Of a stretch of 64,000 nt of DNA, positions 44,487-53,278 are shown in pieces. The notes beneath the pieces are model-generated. The model was not told the DNA's origin. It searched no databases and was given only the letters and a program-made list of their open reading frames with translations. The stretch is from contig NZ_PYFX01000001.1 in NCBI RefSeq assembly GCF_003020115.1, positions 883,501 through 947,500 on the forward strand, written 5' to 3'. The position numbers and the translations under genes are program-made. The stretch comes from Bradyrhizobium sp. MOS002. GTDB taxonomy: Bacteria > Pseudomonadota > Alphaproteobacteria > Rhizobiales > Xanthobacteraceae. Within the stretch, counting starts at the first letter, position 1, and every line of letters starts with the position of its first letter.

Positions 44487-45356
44487 ATGCTTCTCGACCG
44501 CCGTTCGCTGCTCGCCTCGCTGTGCTGGATGGCCGCCTCCCCTGCGCTCGCCGCGGACGCGCAGCCTGAGCTCGAAACCTATGAGCGCGAGAGTGGCGGC
44601 CGGATCGGGGTCTATGCCGAAAACCTCGCGACCGGCGCAAAGCTCGCCTGGCGCGCTGACGAACGGTTCGTCATGTGCTCGACCTTCAAGGCTTCGCTGG
44701 CGGCTTGCGTCCTGGCGCGGGTCGATCGGGGCGAGGATCAGCTTGCGGCCATGGTCCCGTACGGCAAGGCCGACCTGCTGGAGTACGCACCGGTCGCCAG
44801 GCAGAACATTGCCGTCGGCGCAATGTCGGTCACCGAGATGTGCAAGGCGATCGTCGAGCTCAGCGACAACACCTGCGCCAATTTGCTGTTGGCACGGATC
44901 GGCGGCCCCGCCGCGCTCACGGCATTCTGGCGCTCACTCGGCGACACCACCTCGCGGCTCGACCACAATGAGCCCGAGCTCAACCGCTCACCGCCCGGTG
45001 ATCCCCACGACACCACGACGCCGGCGGCGATGGCAGGCAATCTGCGCCGGCTGCTCACGGGCGAGGCGCTGTCTTCGACCTCGCGCGCGCAGCTTACGGA
45101 GTGGCTGGTGGGTTGCAAGACCGGCGCGAACCGGCTGCGTGGCGGGCTCCCCGCAAGCTGGAAGATCGGCGACAAGACCGGCAATAACGGCAAGGACGCC
45201 TCGGGCGACATCGCAGCGGCCTGGCCCAAGCCCGATGCGAAGCCCGATGCACCGATCCTGATCGCAGCCTATACCCAGGGCGGCACGCCGACCGCGGCGC
45301 AGATCGAAACCGTGTTCGCAGGCATCGGCCGCTTGGTGGCCGAGCGGCTGGCGTAA
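44487..45356 (+). CDS. bla: Class A beta-lactamase
   Basis: A 289-residue exported serine beta-lactamase. The signal has a twin-arginine motif (DRRSLLAS) and ends near LAADA. The active-site motifs are all intact: S65-T-F-K68 (Ambler S70-K73), S127-D-N129 (SDN130 loop), E163-P-E-L-N167 (E166/N170) and K231-T-G233 (KTG). A cysteine precedes the catalytic serine (CSTFK, Ambler 69), but the partner at 238 that marks many class A carbapenemases is Asn here. Export by Tat is inferred. The ATG at 44487 has AAAAGG upstream. No ampR-like regulator is adjacent; the downstream gene is an antiporter. Confidence 0.93.
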   Translation: MLLDRRSLLASLCWMAASPALAADAQPELETYERESGGRIGVYAENLATGAKLAWRADERFVMCSTFKASLAACVLARVDRGEDQLAAMVPYGKADLLEYAPVARQNIAVGAMSVTEMCKAIVELSDNTCANLLLARIGGPAALTAFWRSLGDTTSRLDHNEPELNRSPPGDPHDTTTPAAMAGNLRRLLTGEALSSTSRAQLTEWLVGCKTGANRLRGGLPASWKIGDKTGNNGKDASGDIAAAWPKPDAKPDAPILIAAYTQGGTPTAAQIETVFAGIGRLVAERLA

Positions 45357-45404
45357 GCCGCACGCATTGACCTTGCGACCGCTTCCGGGTGAAGACAGAT
45401 CATC

Positions 45405-47012
45405 ATGGAAGCGAAATTTCAGACCTTTCTCATCCTGCTCGCCGTGCTGGCGGGCACCGCGCTTGTCGCCCGCCGCTTCAACATCGCGCCTGCCATTCTG
45501 CTGATGCTCTCCGGCGTCGGCCTCGCTTTCGTGCCGGGCATGCCGCCGGTCGAGCTGCCGCCGGAACTGGTGCTGCTGATGGTGCTGCCGCCGCTGATCT
45601 ACTCGGCGAGCGTCGCGATGAGCTGGCGCGAATTCAAAAAGAATCTTCGCCCGATCGTGCTGCTCGCGGTCGGCGCGGTGATCTTCACCACAGCGCTGGT
45701 CGCAACCGCCACGCATTATTTCATCGGCCTGCCCTGGACGATCGGCTTCCTGCTCGGCGCCATCGTCGCGCCGCCCGACGTGGTGGCGCCGCTCGCGATC
45801 GCGCGCCGGCTGCACTTGCCGCGTAGGCTCATGGTCATCCTCGAAGGCGAAGGGCTCGCGAATGACGCCACCGCGCTGATCCTCTACCGCTTCGCGCTCG
45901 CCGCGATCATGGTCGGGCATTTCTCGCTGCCTCTGGCGGGCGGCGAGTTCTTGCTCATCGTCGCCGGCGAGATCGCCTTCGGCATCGGTGTCGGCTGGCT
46001 CTCCTTGCGGTTCCGCAAATGGTCGGGGGATCCGCAGGTCGAGCTGACACTGTCGCTGATCACGCCCTACGTGTCCTACTGGCTGCCCGAGCATCTCGGC
46101 GGCTCCGGCGTGATCGCCACCGTCGCCTGTGGTCTCTATGTGAGCTGGAACGGCCCGCTACTGATCTCGGCATCGACGCGCCTGCAAGGAATCTTCTTCT
46201 GGGACCTCGTGATCTATCTGATCGAGGGCCTGCTGTTCCTGCTCACCGGCTTCCAGATGCGCGCGCTCTACGAGAAATCGAAGGCGTTCCCGCTCGACGA
46301 CATCGTGATCGCGACCGTCGTGGTGCTGGCGGTCGTCGTGATCGCGCGTTTCGCCTGGCTCTATCCCGCGACCTATCTGCCGCGAATGCTCAGCAAGTCG
46401 CTGCGCGCGCGCGATCCGTCACCACCATGGCAATGGCCGTTCGTGCTTGCGTTCACCGGCGTGCGCGGCGCGGTGTCACTGGCGGCGGCGCTGGCGCTGC
46501 CGTTCACGCTGCCGGGCGGCGAGGCCTTTCCGTTTCGCGACCTGATCCTGTTCGTCGCCTTCGGCGTCATCTTCATCACGCTGATCGGCGTCGGCCTCAC
46601 GCTGCCTCCGGTGGTGCGTTGGCTCGGTGTCGCGGAAGCCGGTCGCAACGAGCATACCGCCGAACACGAGTCCGAGATCGCAGCACGGCGCCAGGCCCTC
46701 GATGCGGCCCTGAAGTCGCTCGATGCGCTGACCGAGGAGAAGGACGTGTCGGACGAGGTGATGCGGCTCCTGCGCGCGCGACACGAGATCCGGGTCAACC
46801 AGCTGCCCGATTCGCTCGATCCCACCCACCACGACGTCTCCGCTGCCGGCACCGCCCTGACCCGGGACCTGATCGCCGCCGAGCGCAAATTCATCCACGA
46901 CCTGCTGCGCGACGGCCAGATCACCGACGAGACGCGCCGGAGGATCGAGCGGGATCTGGACCTGGAGGAGGCGAGTTTGGCGAACCGGGAGTATCGAGGA
47001 GGGCCGCTATAG
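45405..47012 (+). CDS. Na+/H+ antiporter, CPA1/NhaP type
   Basis: A 535-residue inner-membrane cation/proton antiporter with about 12 helices (residues 1-410) and a soluble, helical C-terminal tail (about 415-535). The core motif reads GAIVAPPDVVAPLAIARRL, with Asp for ion binding but PPD where many members have TDP; the next helix has EGEGLANDATALILYR, the family ND pair. It belongs to the bacterial Na+/H+ antiporter group often near 520-550 residues. The gene starts 49 bases after the beta-lactamase stop and converges with the amidase gene. Confidence 0.9.
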   Translation: MEAKFQTFLILLAVLAGTALVARRFNIAPAILLMLSGVGLAFVPGMPPVELPPELVLLMVLPPLIYSASVAMSWREFKKNLRPIVLLAVGAVIFTTALVATATHYFIGLPWTIGFLLGAIVAPPDVVAPLAIARRLHLPRRLMVILEGEGLANDATALILYRFALAAIMVGHFSLPLAGGEFLLIVAGEIAFGIGVGWLSLRFRKWSGDPQVELTLSLITPYVSYWLPEHLGGSGVIATVACGLYVSWNGPLLISASTRLQGIFFWDLVIYLIEGLLFLLTGFQMRALYEKSKAFPLDDIVIATVVVLAVVVIARFAWLYPATYLPRMLSKSLRARDPSPPWQWPFVLAFTGVRGAVSLAAALALPFTLPGGEAFPFRDLILFVAFGVIFITLIGVGLTLPPVVRWLGVAEAGRNEHTAEHESEIAARRQALDAALKSLDALTEEKDVSDEVMRLLRARHEIRVNQLPDSLDPTHHDVSAAGTALTRDLIAAERKFIHDLLRDGQITDETRRRIERDLDLEEASLANREYRGGPL

Positions 47013-47038
47013 ATTCTCGTCATCGCGAGCGTGTCTAA

Positions 47039-47860
47039 CTACCGCCTCTCGCAAAACTCCCTCATCGCCACCGCCACGGCGCCCGCAATGATCTCCTGCC
47101 GCTCCGGCGAGTTCATCGTCATCTCCTCGTCGCGGTTGATGATGGAGCCCGCTTCGAGCAGCACTGCGGCGCTGCGGGTTTGCGAGAGCACGACGAGCCC
47201 GTCATAGCGGTAGACGCCGACATCCTTGTCGAGCAATTGGCGCCGGTAGCGGCCCATCACCGGCAGGGCATATTGGCCGGCATAATGCAGGTCCTGATCC
47301 TTCAGCTGCCGGCCGATCATCCGGGCCAGCATCAGGCTCGCAGCGTAGTGCGGATTCCGCTGCGACACGAACAGAGAGTGGCCCGAAAAGCGGTCGCTGA
47401 AATAGCTGTTCGCCCCGTCGAACTCCCACCGCTCGATCAGCTTGTCCGGCACCGAATCGTGATGGATCGACAGGAAGAGATCGGCCCGGGCATCATTCGC
47501 GGTACCGACGCGTTTGAGCAGGCTCGGCCGCGCCTTGCCGTCCGTGACGAGCAGGCGGGCCGCGGCAAAGCCTTCGGCCTTGAGCTTCGCCGTGATCAGA
47601 CTTGCAAGCCGGAAGTTGAAGCCGAACTCCGTGTCGTTGCGTGCGCTCAACGCGCCGTAGGAGTCAGGGGTGTGCCCGACATCCACGATGATCCGGAATT
47701 TCGACATCTCGCATTTGACCGGCGAGTGCGGCGGCTTGGGTTTCGCGATTTTGCGCGAGAGAGCGGCATGACCGGTGCCTGCAGGCGCCAGCGACCATAG
47801 CAAAATCGACGCGACGAGCGTCCAGACGAGACTTGCAACGATGCTGCGCGGCTGCCCCAA
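47039..47860 (-). CDS. N-acetylmuramoyl-L-alanine amidase (Amidase_3)
   Basis: A 273-residue exported zinc amidase that cuts the bond between MurNAc and L-Ala in peptidoglycan. A signal or anchor helix (about 8-32) precedes the catalytic domain. Zinc ligands: His in VDVGHTP, Glu in NDTEFGF and His in SIHHDS; the catalytic Glu is in VLLEAGSI. It lacks an AMIN targeting domain. The start is a TTG three bases after the Rieske gene stop, so translation is probably coupled to that gene although no functional link is obvious. Confidence 0.88.
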   Translation of the reverse strand: MGQPRSIVASLVWTLVASILLWSLAPAGTGHAALSRKIAKPKPPHSPVKCEMSKFRIIVDVGHTPDSYGALSARNDTEFGFNFRLASLITAKLKAEGFAAARLLVTDGKARPSLLKRVGTANDARADLFLSIHHDSVPDKLIERWEFDGANSYFSDRFSGHSLFVSQRNPHYAASLMLARMIGRQLKDQDLHYAGQYALPVMGRYRRQLLDKDVGVYRYDGLVVLSQTRSAAVLLEAGSIINRDEEMTMNSPERQEIIAGAVAVAMREFCERR

Positions 47861-47863
47861 GCG

Positions 47864-49201
47864 CTACTCCGCTGCCGCGAATCGCGGCCGGCCGACAAAG
47901 CCTGTGACGTTACCGAAACGCTCCAGCATCACCGCGGAAAGGTCCTTGGCCTTGCTGGTGACGCAGGCGCCCGAGCGCACGGCGTAGCGATCCTGATGCG
48001 CGGCGTGCGGCGGCGGCTCGCCCTGTTGAAGCGCCCGTGCCAGCTCCAACACGACTTTCCGGAAATGCATGATGCCGAGATCGGTCGGACCGAGATGCTC
48101 GCGGGTGCGGTCGGCGATCGGGCCCTGGCTGTCCTGCACGGCCGCATCCTGCTCGGAGACACCCTTGATGCCGGTGTAGCTCCTGGTCTTCTGCAGCTTG
48201 CGGTCGATCAGATAGTCGTTGCCCTTGTGCCGCAGCGGCACGTAATTGTCGCCGACCTCCGCGATCACGCCATTGCCGCGGTCAAAGGCATCACGCTCGG
48301 CTTGCGTCAGCGGCCGCTCCGGATTCCAGGCATAGGTGTAGATCCAGCAATTGGTGTCGGTGACGGGCACGAAGGTCTGGCCAAAGATGTTCTCACCCGG
48401 CATCGCACTCGGGGCATAGGTGTGGAACGGCATCAGGAACTGCGCGACGCGCCAGTAGATGTTGTCGCCGCCGGTGAGCCGCCCGCCGGCGATGGTGAGG
48501 CCTGCTTCGTGCGGGGCGATCTTGATCACAGGGCGCGGATCCTCTGCGATCCAGCGCATGTGATCGCTCGACATTCGCGCGATCGGATTCACGAAATGCT
48601 TCTTGATGTCCAAGATCTCGTTCTCCTCCTTGTCGAAGGAGAGATGGGCGAAGGTGAAATGCGCGGTGTCGATCGAGCCTTCCAGCGCCTGCACCCAGTT
48701 GCAGTCCTGCCATTTCTTGCTGACGTAGCGGTGCGAAGCCGGCAGCAGCGCCATTTCGAGGTCGGGCAGCTCGGGCATCGCGTCAGCCGGGCCCATATAG
48801 GCCCAGATCATCTCGCCCCATTCGCGCACCGGATAGGATTTGATGCGGATGAGATCCTTGGCGTTGAGGTCGGGATAGGACGTCGGCATGTCCACGCACC
48901 TTCCGTCGGTGTCGAACTTCCAGCCGTGATAGACGCAGCGGATACCGCATTCCTCATTGCGGCCAAGCCAGAGATTGGCGCCGCGATGCGGGCAGTACTG
49001 GTCGATGAGTCCGACAACGCCGCGCGTATCGCGGAAAGCGAGCAGCTCTTCGCCGAGCACGATGATCTTCTTCGGCTCGCCGTCGGGCTCGGGGAGTTCT
49101 TCCGACAGCAGCACGGGAATCCAGAACCGGCGCAGCAATTCGCCCATGCCCGTTCCGGGGCCCGACTCGGTCAGGAATTTGTTGTCCTCGGCGCGGAGCA
49201 T
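47864..49201 (-). CDS. Rieske non-heme iron oxygenase, large subunit
   Basis: A 445-residue ring-hydroxylating-type oxygenase. The Rieske [2Fe-2S] ligands are in YCPHRGANL and CVYHGWKF (about 69-95). The mononuclear iron site is DTAHFTFAH, the D-x2-H-x4-H pattern. The overall plan is like phthalate 4,5-dioxygenase and related O-demethylases that need a separate reductase. No reductase or ferredoxin gene is next to it. It lies 86 bases after a TauD-type dioxygenase gene on the same strand, and the two could act on one aromatic or sulfonated compound. The substrate is unknown. Confidence 0.9.
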   Translation of the reverse strand: MLRAEDNKFLTESGPGTGMGELLRRFWIPVLLSEELPEPDGEPKKIIVLGEELLAFRDTRGVVGLIDQYCPHRGANLWLGRNEECGIRCVYHGWKFDTDGRCVDMPTSYPDLNAKDLIRIKSYPVREWGEMIWAYMGPADAMPELPDLEMALLPASHRYVSKKWQDCNWVQALEGSIDTAHFTFAHLSFDKEENEILDIKKHFVNPIARMSSDHMRWIAEDPRPVIKIAPHEAGLTIAGGRLTGGDNIYWRVAQFLMPFHTYAPSAMPGENIFGQTFVPVTDTNCWIYTYAWNPERPLTQAERDAFDRGNGVIAEVGDNYVPLRHKGNDYLIDRKLQKTRSYTGIKGVSEQDAAVQDSQGPIADRTREHLGPTDLGIMHFRKVVLELARALQQGEPPPHAAHQDRYAVRSGACVTSKAKDLSAVMLERFGNVTGFVGRPRFAAAE

Positions 49202-49287
49202 GGAAAACCCTCCCGACGGTCTTCGTTTTCCGCAAGATTGGCGCGGACGTGGGAAGACGTCAACGCGGAACGCGGTGCGCAGGCGGG

Positions 49288-50184
49288 TTAAACCGGCCGC
49301 TCACCCTTCACCGTCACGCGCGTGCCGGAGCGCGTGTGCGGCCAGTAGTCCCACATCGCACGGTGCTGGGTGCAGCGGTTATCCCAAAACGCGATGGCGT
49401 TCTCGGTCCAGCGGAAGCGGCACTGGAATAGCGGGTTTTCCGCGTGCTGATAGAGATAGGCAAGCATCGCATCGCTCTCGTCGCGCGGGATGCCGTTGAT
49501 GTGACGGGTGAAGCCGCGGTTGACGTAGAGCGCCTTCTTGCCGGTGACCGGATGCGTGCGCACCACGGGGTGTTCTGCATTTGGGTAGGACGGACGGTCG
49601 GCGACGCCGTAATTGGCGTAGAGCCCGCGATAGATCGGCTCGCCGTCATGCAGCGCGGTCAGCCCGTCGAGATAGGCCTTCATCCGGTCAGACAGCGCCT
49701 CATAGGCGGCATACATGTTGGCGAACAGCGTGTCGCCGCCGCGCGGCGGGCACTGCTTGATGTAGAGGATCGAGCCCATCGGCGGCTCGAGATCGCAGGA
49801 GACATCGGAATGCCAGCCCTCGCCGTTGGCGCGCGGCGAATTCGCATCCGCATAGATCTTCATCAGCGCCGGGTCTTCATCCTCATGCGGCGCGGCAGGA
49901 TGGAAATGCAGCTCGCCGAACTTGCGGCCGAAGGCGAGATGCTGTTGTGGCGTGATGTGCTGGTCGCGGAAGAAGATGACGAGGTTTTCGGCGAGCGCGC
50001 GATGGACCTCGTCCATCTGGCGGTTGGAGCGGGCATCGTCCGAGACCAGCTTGCCGACGTCGACGCCGGAGATTTCCGCGCCGATGATGGGGGTTAGCTT
50101 TTCGACCGCGATAGTTTCATACGGCGCGCCGTCCTCGGCCGTGTGGCGATAGCGCGGACCCTGCTTGCCGGCGAGTGAACTCAT
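49288..50184 (-). CDS. TauD/TfdA-family 2-oxoglutarate dioxygenase
   Basis: A 298-residue Fe(II)/2-oxoglutarate oxygenase. The facial triad is visible as GWHSDVS (H-x-D) and the distal His in NRCTQHRAMWDY; the 2-oxoglutarate Arg is in SGTRVTVKG. The family hydroxylates taurine, 2,4-D and similar compounds, releasing sulfite, phenol or an alcohol. The substrate here is unknown; a Thr-Leu-Phe (TLFANMY) region after GGD is typical. The ATG at 50184 has GGGAGC upstream, against a TTG 15 bases earlier. It is upstream of the Rieske gene in a possible operon. Confidence 0.88.
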   Translation of the reverse strand: MSSLAGKQGPRYRHTAEDGAPYETIAVEKLTPIIGAEISGVDVGKLVSDDARSNRQMDEVHRALAENLVIFFRDQHITPQQHLAFGRKFGELHFHPAAPHEDEDPALMKIYADANSPRANGEGWHSDVSCDLEPPMGSILYIKQCPPRGGDTLFANMYAAYEALSDRMKAYLDGLTALHDGEPIYRGLYANYGVADRPSYPNAEHPVVRTHPVTGKKALYVNRGFTRHINGIPRDESDAMLAYLYQHAENPLFQCRFRWTENAIAFWDNRCTQHRAMWDYWPHTRSGTRVTVKGERPV

Positions 50185-50220
50185 GGGCGCTGCTCCCAAT
50201 CATTATTGATTGGAGGCATG

Positions 50221-50307
50221 GTAGCCCGGATGGAGCGAAGCGCAATCCGGGAACGGCTTGTCAGGATCTGACGGGCCCCGGATTTCGCTTCGCTCCATCC
50301 GGGCTAC
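50221..50307. repeat. Intergenic palindromic repeat, family D
   Basis: GTAGCCCGGATGGAGCGAAG, continuing to CGCAATCCGGG, is mirrored by CCCGGATTTCGCTTCGCTCC, continuing to ATCCGGGCTAC. It lies between the ispG stop and the TauD start, both leftward, so the ispG transcript may end in this hairpin. Confidence 0.85.
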
Positions 50308-50340
50308 ATTGCAGCGCAAAGCGCGGCGAGCGGAGCTAAA

Positions 50341-51624
50341 TCACTCCGCCGCGGTGACCGGCACCTTGGCGCCCTGGCCGTAGCGCTGCTCGATGTAGTC
50401 GATCACGAGCGCCTTGAAGTCGGCGGAGATGGTCGGGCCGCGCAGGGTGCGGAACTTCTTGCCGTCGACGAACACCGGGGCAGCCGGCGCCTCGCCCGTG
50501 CCCGGCAGCGAGATGCCGATATTGGCGTGCTTGGATTCGCCGGGGCCGTTGACGATGCAGCCCATCACCGCGACGTTGAGCTCTTCCACGCCGGGATATT
50601 TCGTCTTCCAGGTCGGCATCTCGTCGCGGATGAAACCCTGGATCGAGCTGGCCAGTTCCTGGAACGTGGTCGAGGTGGTGCGGCCGCAGCCGGGGCACGC
50701 CGCAACCAGCGGCACGAATGTGCGGAAGCCCATGGTCTGCAGGAGCTCCTGGCCGACCTGCACCTCACGGGTGCGGTCGCCGCCGGGCTCCGGCGTCAGC
50801 GAAATGCGGATGGTGTCGCCGATGCCCTGCTGCAACAGGATGCCGAGCGCCGCGGATGACGCCACGATGCCCTTGGTGCCCATGCCGGCCTCGGTCAGGC
50901 CGAGATGGATCGCGTAATCGGAACGGCTGGCGAGAACCTCGTAGACCGCGATCAGATCCTGCACCGCCGAGACCTTGGCCGACAGGATGATGCGGTTCTT
51001 GGGCATGCCGAGCTCTTCGGCGCGCGCCGCCGAGAGCAGCGCCGACTGCACCATGGCTTCGCGCATCACCGCGCGCGCATCGCGCGGATTGGCCGAGGCG
51101 GTGTTCTCATCCATCAGCCTGGTCAGCAGTTCCTGATCGAGCGAGCCCCAATTGGCGCCGATGCGGACCGGCTTCTCGTTCTTGTTGGCGATCTCGATGA
51201 TGTCGGCGAACTGGGTGTCGCGCTTGTCCTTGAAGCCGACATTGCCGGGATTGATGCGATATTTGGCGAGCGCCTCGGCGCAGGCCGGATAGGCCGCGAG
51301 CAGCTTGTGGCCGATATAGTGGAAGTCGCCGATCAGCGGCGTGGTGATGCCGCGCTTGAGCAAGCCGTCGCGGATGTGCGGGACGGCGGCGGCGGCCTCC
51401 TCACGGTCCACGGTGATGCGGACCATTTCGGAGCCGGCGCGCGCGAGCGCTGCGACCTGGGCAATGGTGCCGTCGATATCGGCGGTGTCGGTGTTGGTCA
51501 TCGACTGCACGACGATCGGCGCACCGCCGCCGACGGCAACGTCGCCGACCTTGACCTGGGTGGTGTGATGACGCGGCGCAGGCCCCGCGATGTCGGAATC
51601 GATGGTGTTTTCGAGCTTGTTCAT
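50341..51624 (-). CDS. ispG: 4-hydroxy-3-methylbut-2-en-1-yl diphosphate synthase (flavodoxin)
   Basis: A 427-residue [4Fe-4S] enzyme of the methylerythritol phosphate isoprenoid pathway. It reductively opens methylerythritol cyclodiphosphate to HMBPP. N-terminal TIM barrel: [46 protein letters not shown]-terminal cluster domain: CPGCGRTT and [13 protein letters not shown] supply the three Cys. A proteobacterial-type insert (about 200-215) is present. The ATG at 51624 is chosen; a TTG at 51633 adds three residues. It is last in a leftward group with zur and a DMT exporter gene. Confidence 0.95.
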   Translation of the reverse strand: MNKLENTIDSDIAGPAPRHHTTQVKVGDVAVGGGAPIVVQSMTNTDTADIDGTIAQVAALARAGSEMVRITVDREEAAAAVPHIRDGLLKRGITTPLIGDFHYIGHKLLAAYPACAEALAKYRINPGNVGFKDKRDTQFADIIEIANKNEKPVRIGANWGSLDQELLTRLMDENTASANPRDARAVMREAMVQSALLSAARAEELGMPKNRIILSAKVSAVQDLIAVYEVLASRSDYAIHLGLTEAGMGTKGIVASSAALGILLQQGIGDTIRISLTPEPGGDRTREVQVGQELLQTMGFRTFVPLVAACPGCGRTTSTTFQELASSIQGFIRDEMPTWKTKYPGVEELNVAVMGCIVNGPGESKHANIGISLPGTGEAPAAPVFVDGKKFRTLRGPTISADFKALVIDYIEQRYGQGAKVPVTAAE

Positions 51625-51636
51625 GGCGTCCAAATA

Positions 51637-52590
51637 TCAGGTTTTGGTGACGTTCAGCAATGCATCGCGCGGCGCCGCAGCGGATTGACTGGGACGGTTA
51701 ACCAGAAAAAGCCCAGCAATGACAAGGACGGCGGCCGCCCCGAAGGTCAGGTTCAGCGTGTCGTGCATGATGAAATAGCTACCCACCACGCCAAACAAAG
51801 GGGTGATGAAGGTAAAAGCCGACAATTTGCTGGCCGAATAGGTCTTCACCAGCGCGAACCAAAGCGTGAACGTGGTTCCCACGACCCAGATCGCCTGGAA
51901 GGCCATCAGGCCCAGCGACAGCGGCGACGGGGTGTGCGGGATGGTCTCCCCGAACAGCCAGGCGGCCAGCCCCAGGATCGGGATCGAGGTCGCGACCTGA
52001 TAGCCCAGCGCCTTCTCGGGCGCGGCGAAGCGCAGCCGCGTTCCCTTGGCAACCAGCGTGGTCGCCGCCCACAGCGCGGCGCCGCCGACGATCATCAGGT
52101 CGCCGAGCAGAACGTGCGAATCGACATTGGGCTGCGGCACGCCGATCGCGAGTGCGACGCCGGCAAAGCTAATGGCGAGCCCCAGCCATTGCGTCCCGCC
52201 AAGTCGCTCGCCGAGCACCTGATAGGAGCCGAGCGCGACGAAGAACGGCGCGGTGTAGAGGAACACGACCGCCCGCGACGCCGGTGTGAAGCGCAGGCCC
52301 TGGAAGATCAGCACGAACTCGATGCCGAACATCAGTCCGGCGATGACGCCCGGCTTCCAGGTGCCGTCGCGCTCGAAGAATTTAACGCCGCGCAGGGTGC
52401 CGATGATGAACAGCACCGGCAGCGCGCCCATCGAGCGGAACGTGGCCTGAAGCATCGGCGGAATGTCCGGCAGCACCAGCTTCACCGCGATCTGGTTGAA
52501 CCCCCAGGTCAGGCACAGCATGAGCATCAGGGCGATGGCGCCGGCACTGAGGGGACGACCGGCGGACGGTATGGCTTGAGGTGAGGACAT
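51637..52590 (-). CDS. DMT-family (EamA) membrane transporter
   Basis: A 317-residue inner-membrane protein with ten predicted helices in two EamA repeats (about 20-155 and 165-300), a plan used by drug/metabolite exporters. The second repeat begins GDLMIVGGAALWAATTLVAKG. The substrate cannot be told from sequence. The start ATG at 52590 has AGGAAGAA upstream. The gene lies 36 bases after zur and 12 bases before ispG on the same strand, so zinc-responsive control of this exporter is possible but not shown. Confidence 0.87.
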   Translation of the reverse strand: MSSPQAIPSAGRPLSAGAIALMLMLCLTWGFNQIAVKLVLPDIPPMLQATFRSMGALPVLFIIGTLRGVKFFERDGTWKPGVIAGLMFGIEFVLIFQGLRFTPASRAVVFLYTAPFFVALGSYQVLGERLGGTQWLGLAISFAGVALAIGVPQPNVDSHVLLGDLMIVGGAALWAATTLVAKGTRLRFAAPEKALGYQVATSIPILGLAAWLFGETIPHTPSPLSLGLMAFQAIWVVGTTFTLWFALVKTYSASKLSAFTFITPLFGVVGSYFIMHDTLNLTFGAAAVLVIAGLFLVNRPSQSAAAPRDALLNVTKT

Positions 52591-52626
52591 TTCTTCCTGA
52601 AAAACCGGCTTTGCGCCGTTGTTGCT

Positions 52627-53121
52627 CTATGCAGCTTTCTGACAATGCGCGCAGACGCCCGTGATTTCCACCACGGACAATTTGGGAGCGAAGCCTGAGC
52701 TGCGTGCGGCGGCGTTGAGGTCCTTGGCGAAAGATGCCGACGGAATCTCACCGACCAGGCCACAGCGCTCGCAGATCAGGAACGTCACCGCCGAGGTCGC
52801 GTCGTGGTCGTGAGCGGCGCAGGCGAGATAGGCGTTGCGGCTTTCGATGCGGTGCACGAGGCCATTGGCCATCAGGAAATCGAGAGCACGATAGACCGTG
52901 ATCGGCGCCGGCCGCGGCATCGACTTCGCGAGTTCGTCGATCACCTCATAAGCGCCAAGCGGCCGGTGGCTCGAGAGCAGCGCCCCCAACACGTGGCGGC
53001 GTATAGGCGTGAATTTCTGCGCGCGCTCTCCGCAGACGGCCTCGGCATGCGCCAGCGCATCCGCGGTGCAGCGGCCGTGATCGTGGTCGGGCGCGGGAAA
53101 TGCCGGCTTTGCGAGGGTCAT
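52627..53121 (-). CDS. zur: Zinc uptake regulator Zur (Fur family)
   Basis: A 164-residue winged-helix repressor of the Fur family. The N-terminal DNA-binding part has FTPIRRHVLGALLSSHRPLG and ITVYRALDFLMANGLVHRI; the C-terminal part has the structural zinc pairs CERC (FLICERCGLVGE) and CAHC (VCAHCQ), plus a His-rich AAHDHDA loop for the sensing site. The sequence is closer to Zur than to Fur or Irr, judged by the two CxxC pairs and the loop. It is divergent from the marR-emrAB operon. I did not find a clear Zur box in the 157-base gap. Confidence 0.88.
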   Translation of the reverse strand: MTLAKPAFPAPDHDHGRCTADALAHAEAVCGERAQKFTPIRRHVLGALLSSHRPLGAYEVIDELAKSMPRPAPITVYRALDFLMANGLVHRIESRNAYLACAAHDHDATSAVTFLICERCGLVGEIPSASFAKDLNAAARSSGFAPKLSVVEITGVCAHCQKAA

Positions 53122-53234
53122 GCGACCGGCGTTCTAGCATTTCGAAAGGGGAACCCAAAGCAGGACCAGCGATGCGGCGATCAGCCATGCTCGGCCTGCG
53201 GGACAGCGTCCCGCAAAGCCACTATGGAATAATC

Positions 53235-53267
53235 ATAAGCTTGCTTATTATATGCCAAGCTTATTGG
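53235..53267. promoter_or_regulatory. Double palindromic operator-like region before marR
   Basis: ATAAGC-TT-GCTTAT (53235-53248, perfect) is followed by CCAAGCTTATTGG (53255-53267, CCAA/TTGG arms); both contain AAGCTT or GCTTAT. The stretch is AT-rich and directly precedes the marR coding region. Auto-repression by the MarR protein is the simplest reading, and it argues for the ATG at 53279 over the one at 53252, which lies between the two palindromes. Confidence 0.55.
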
Positions 53268-53278
53268 AGACCAAGCTC

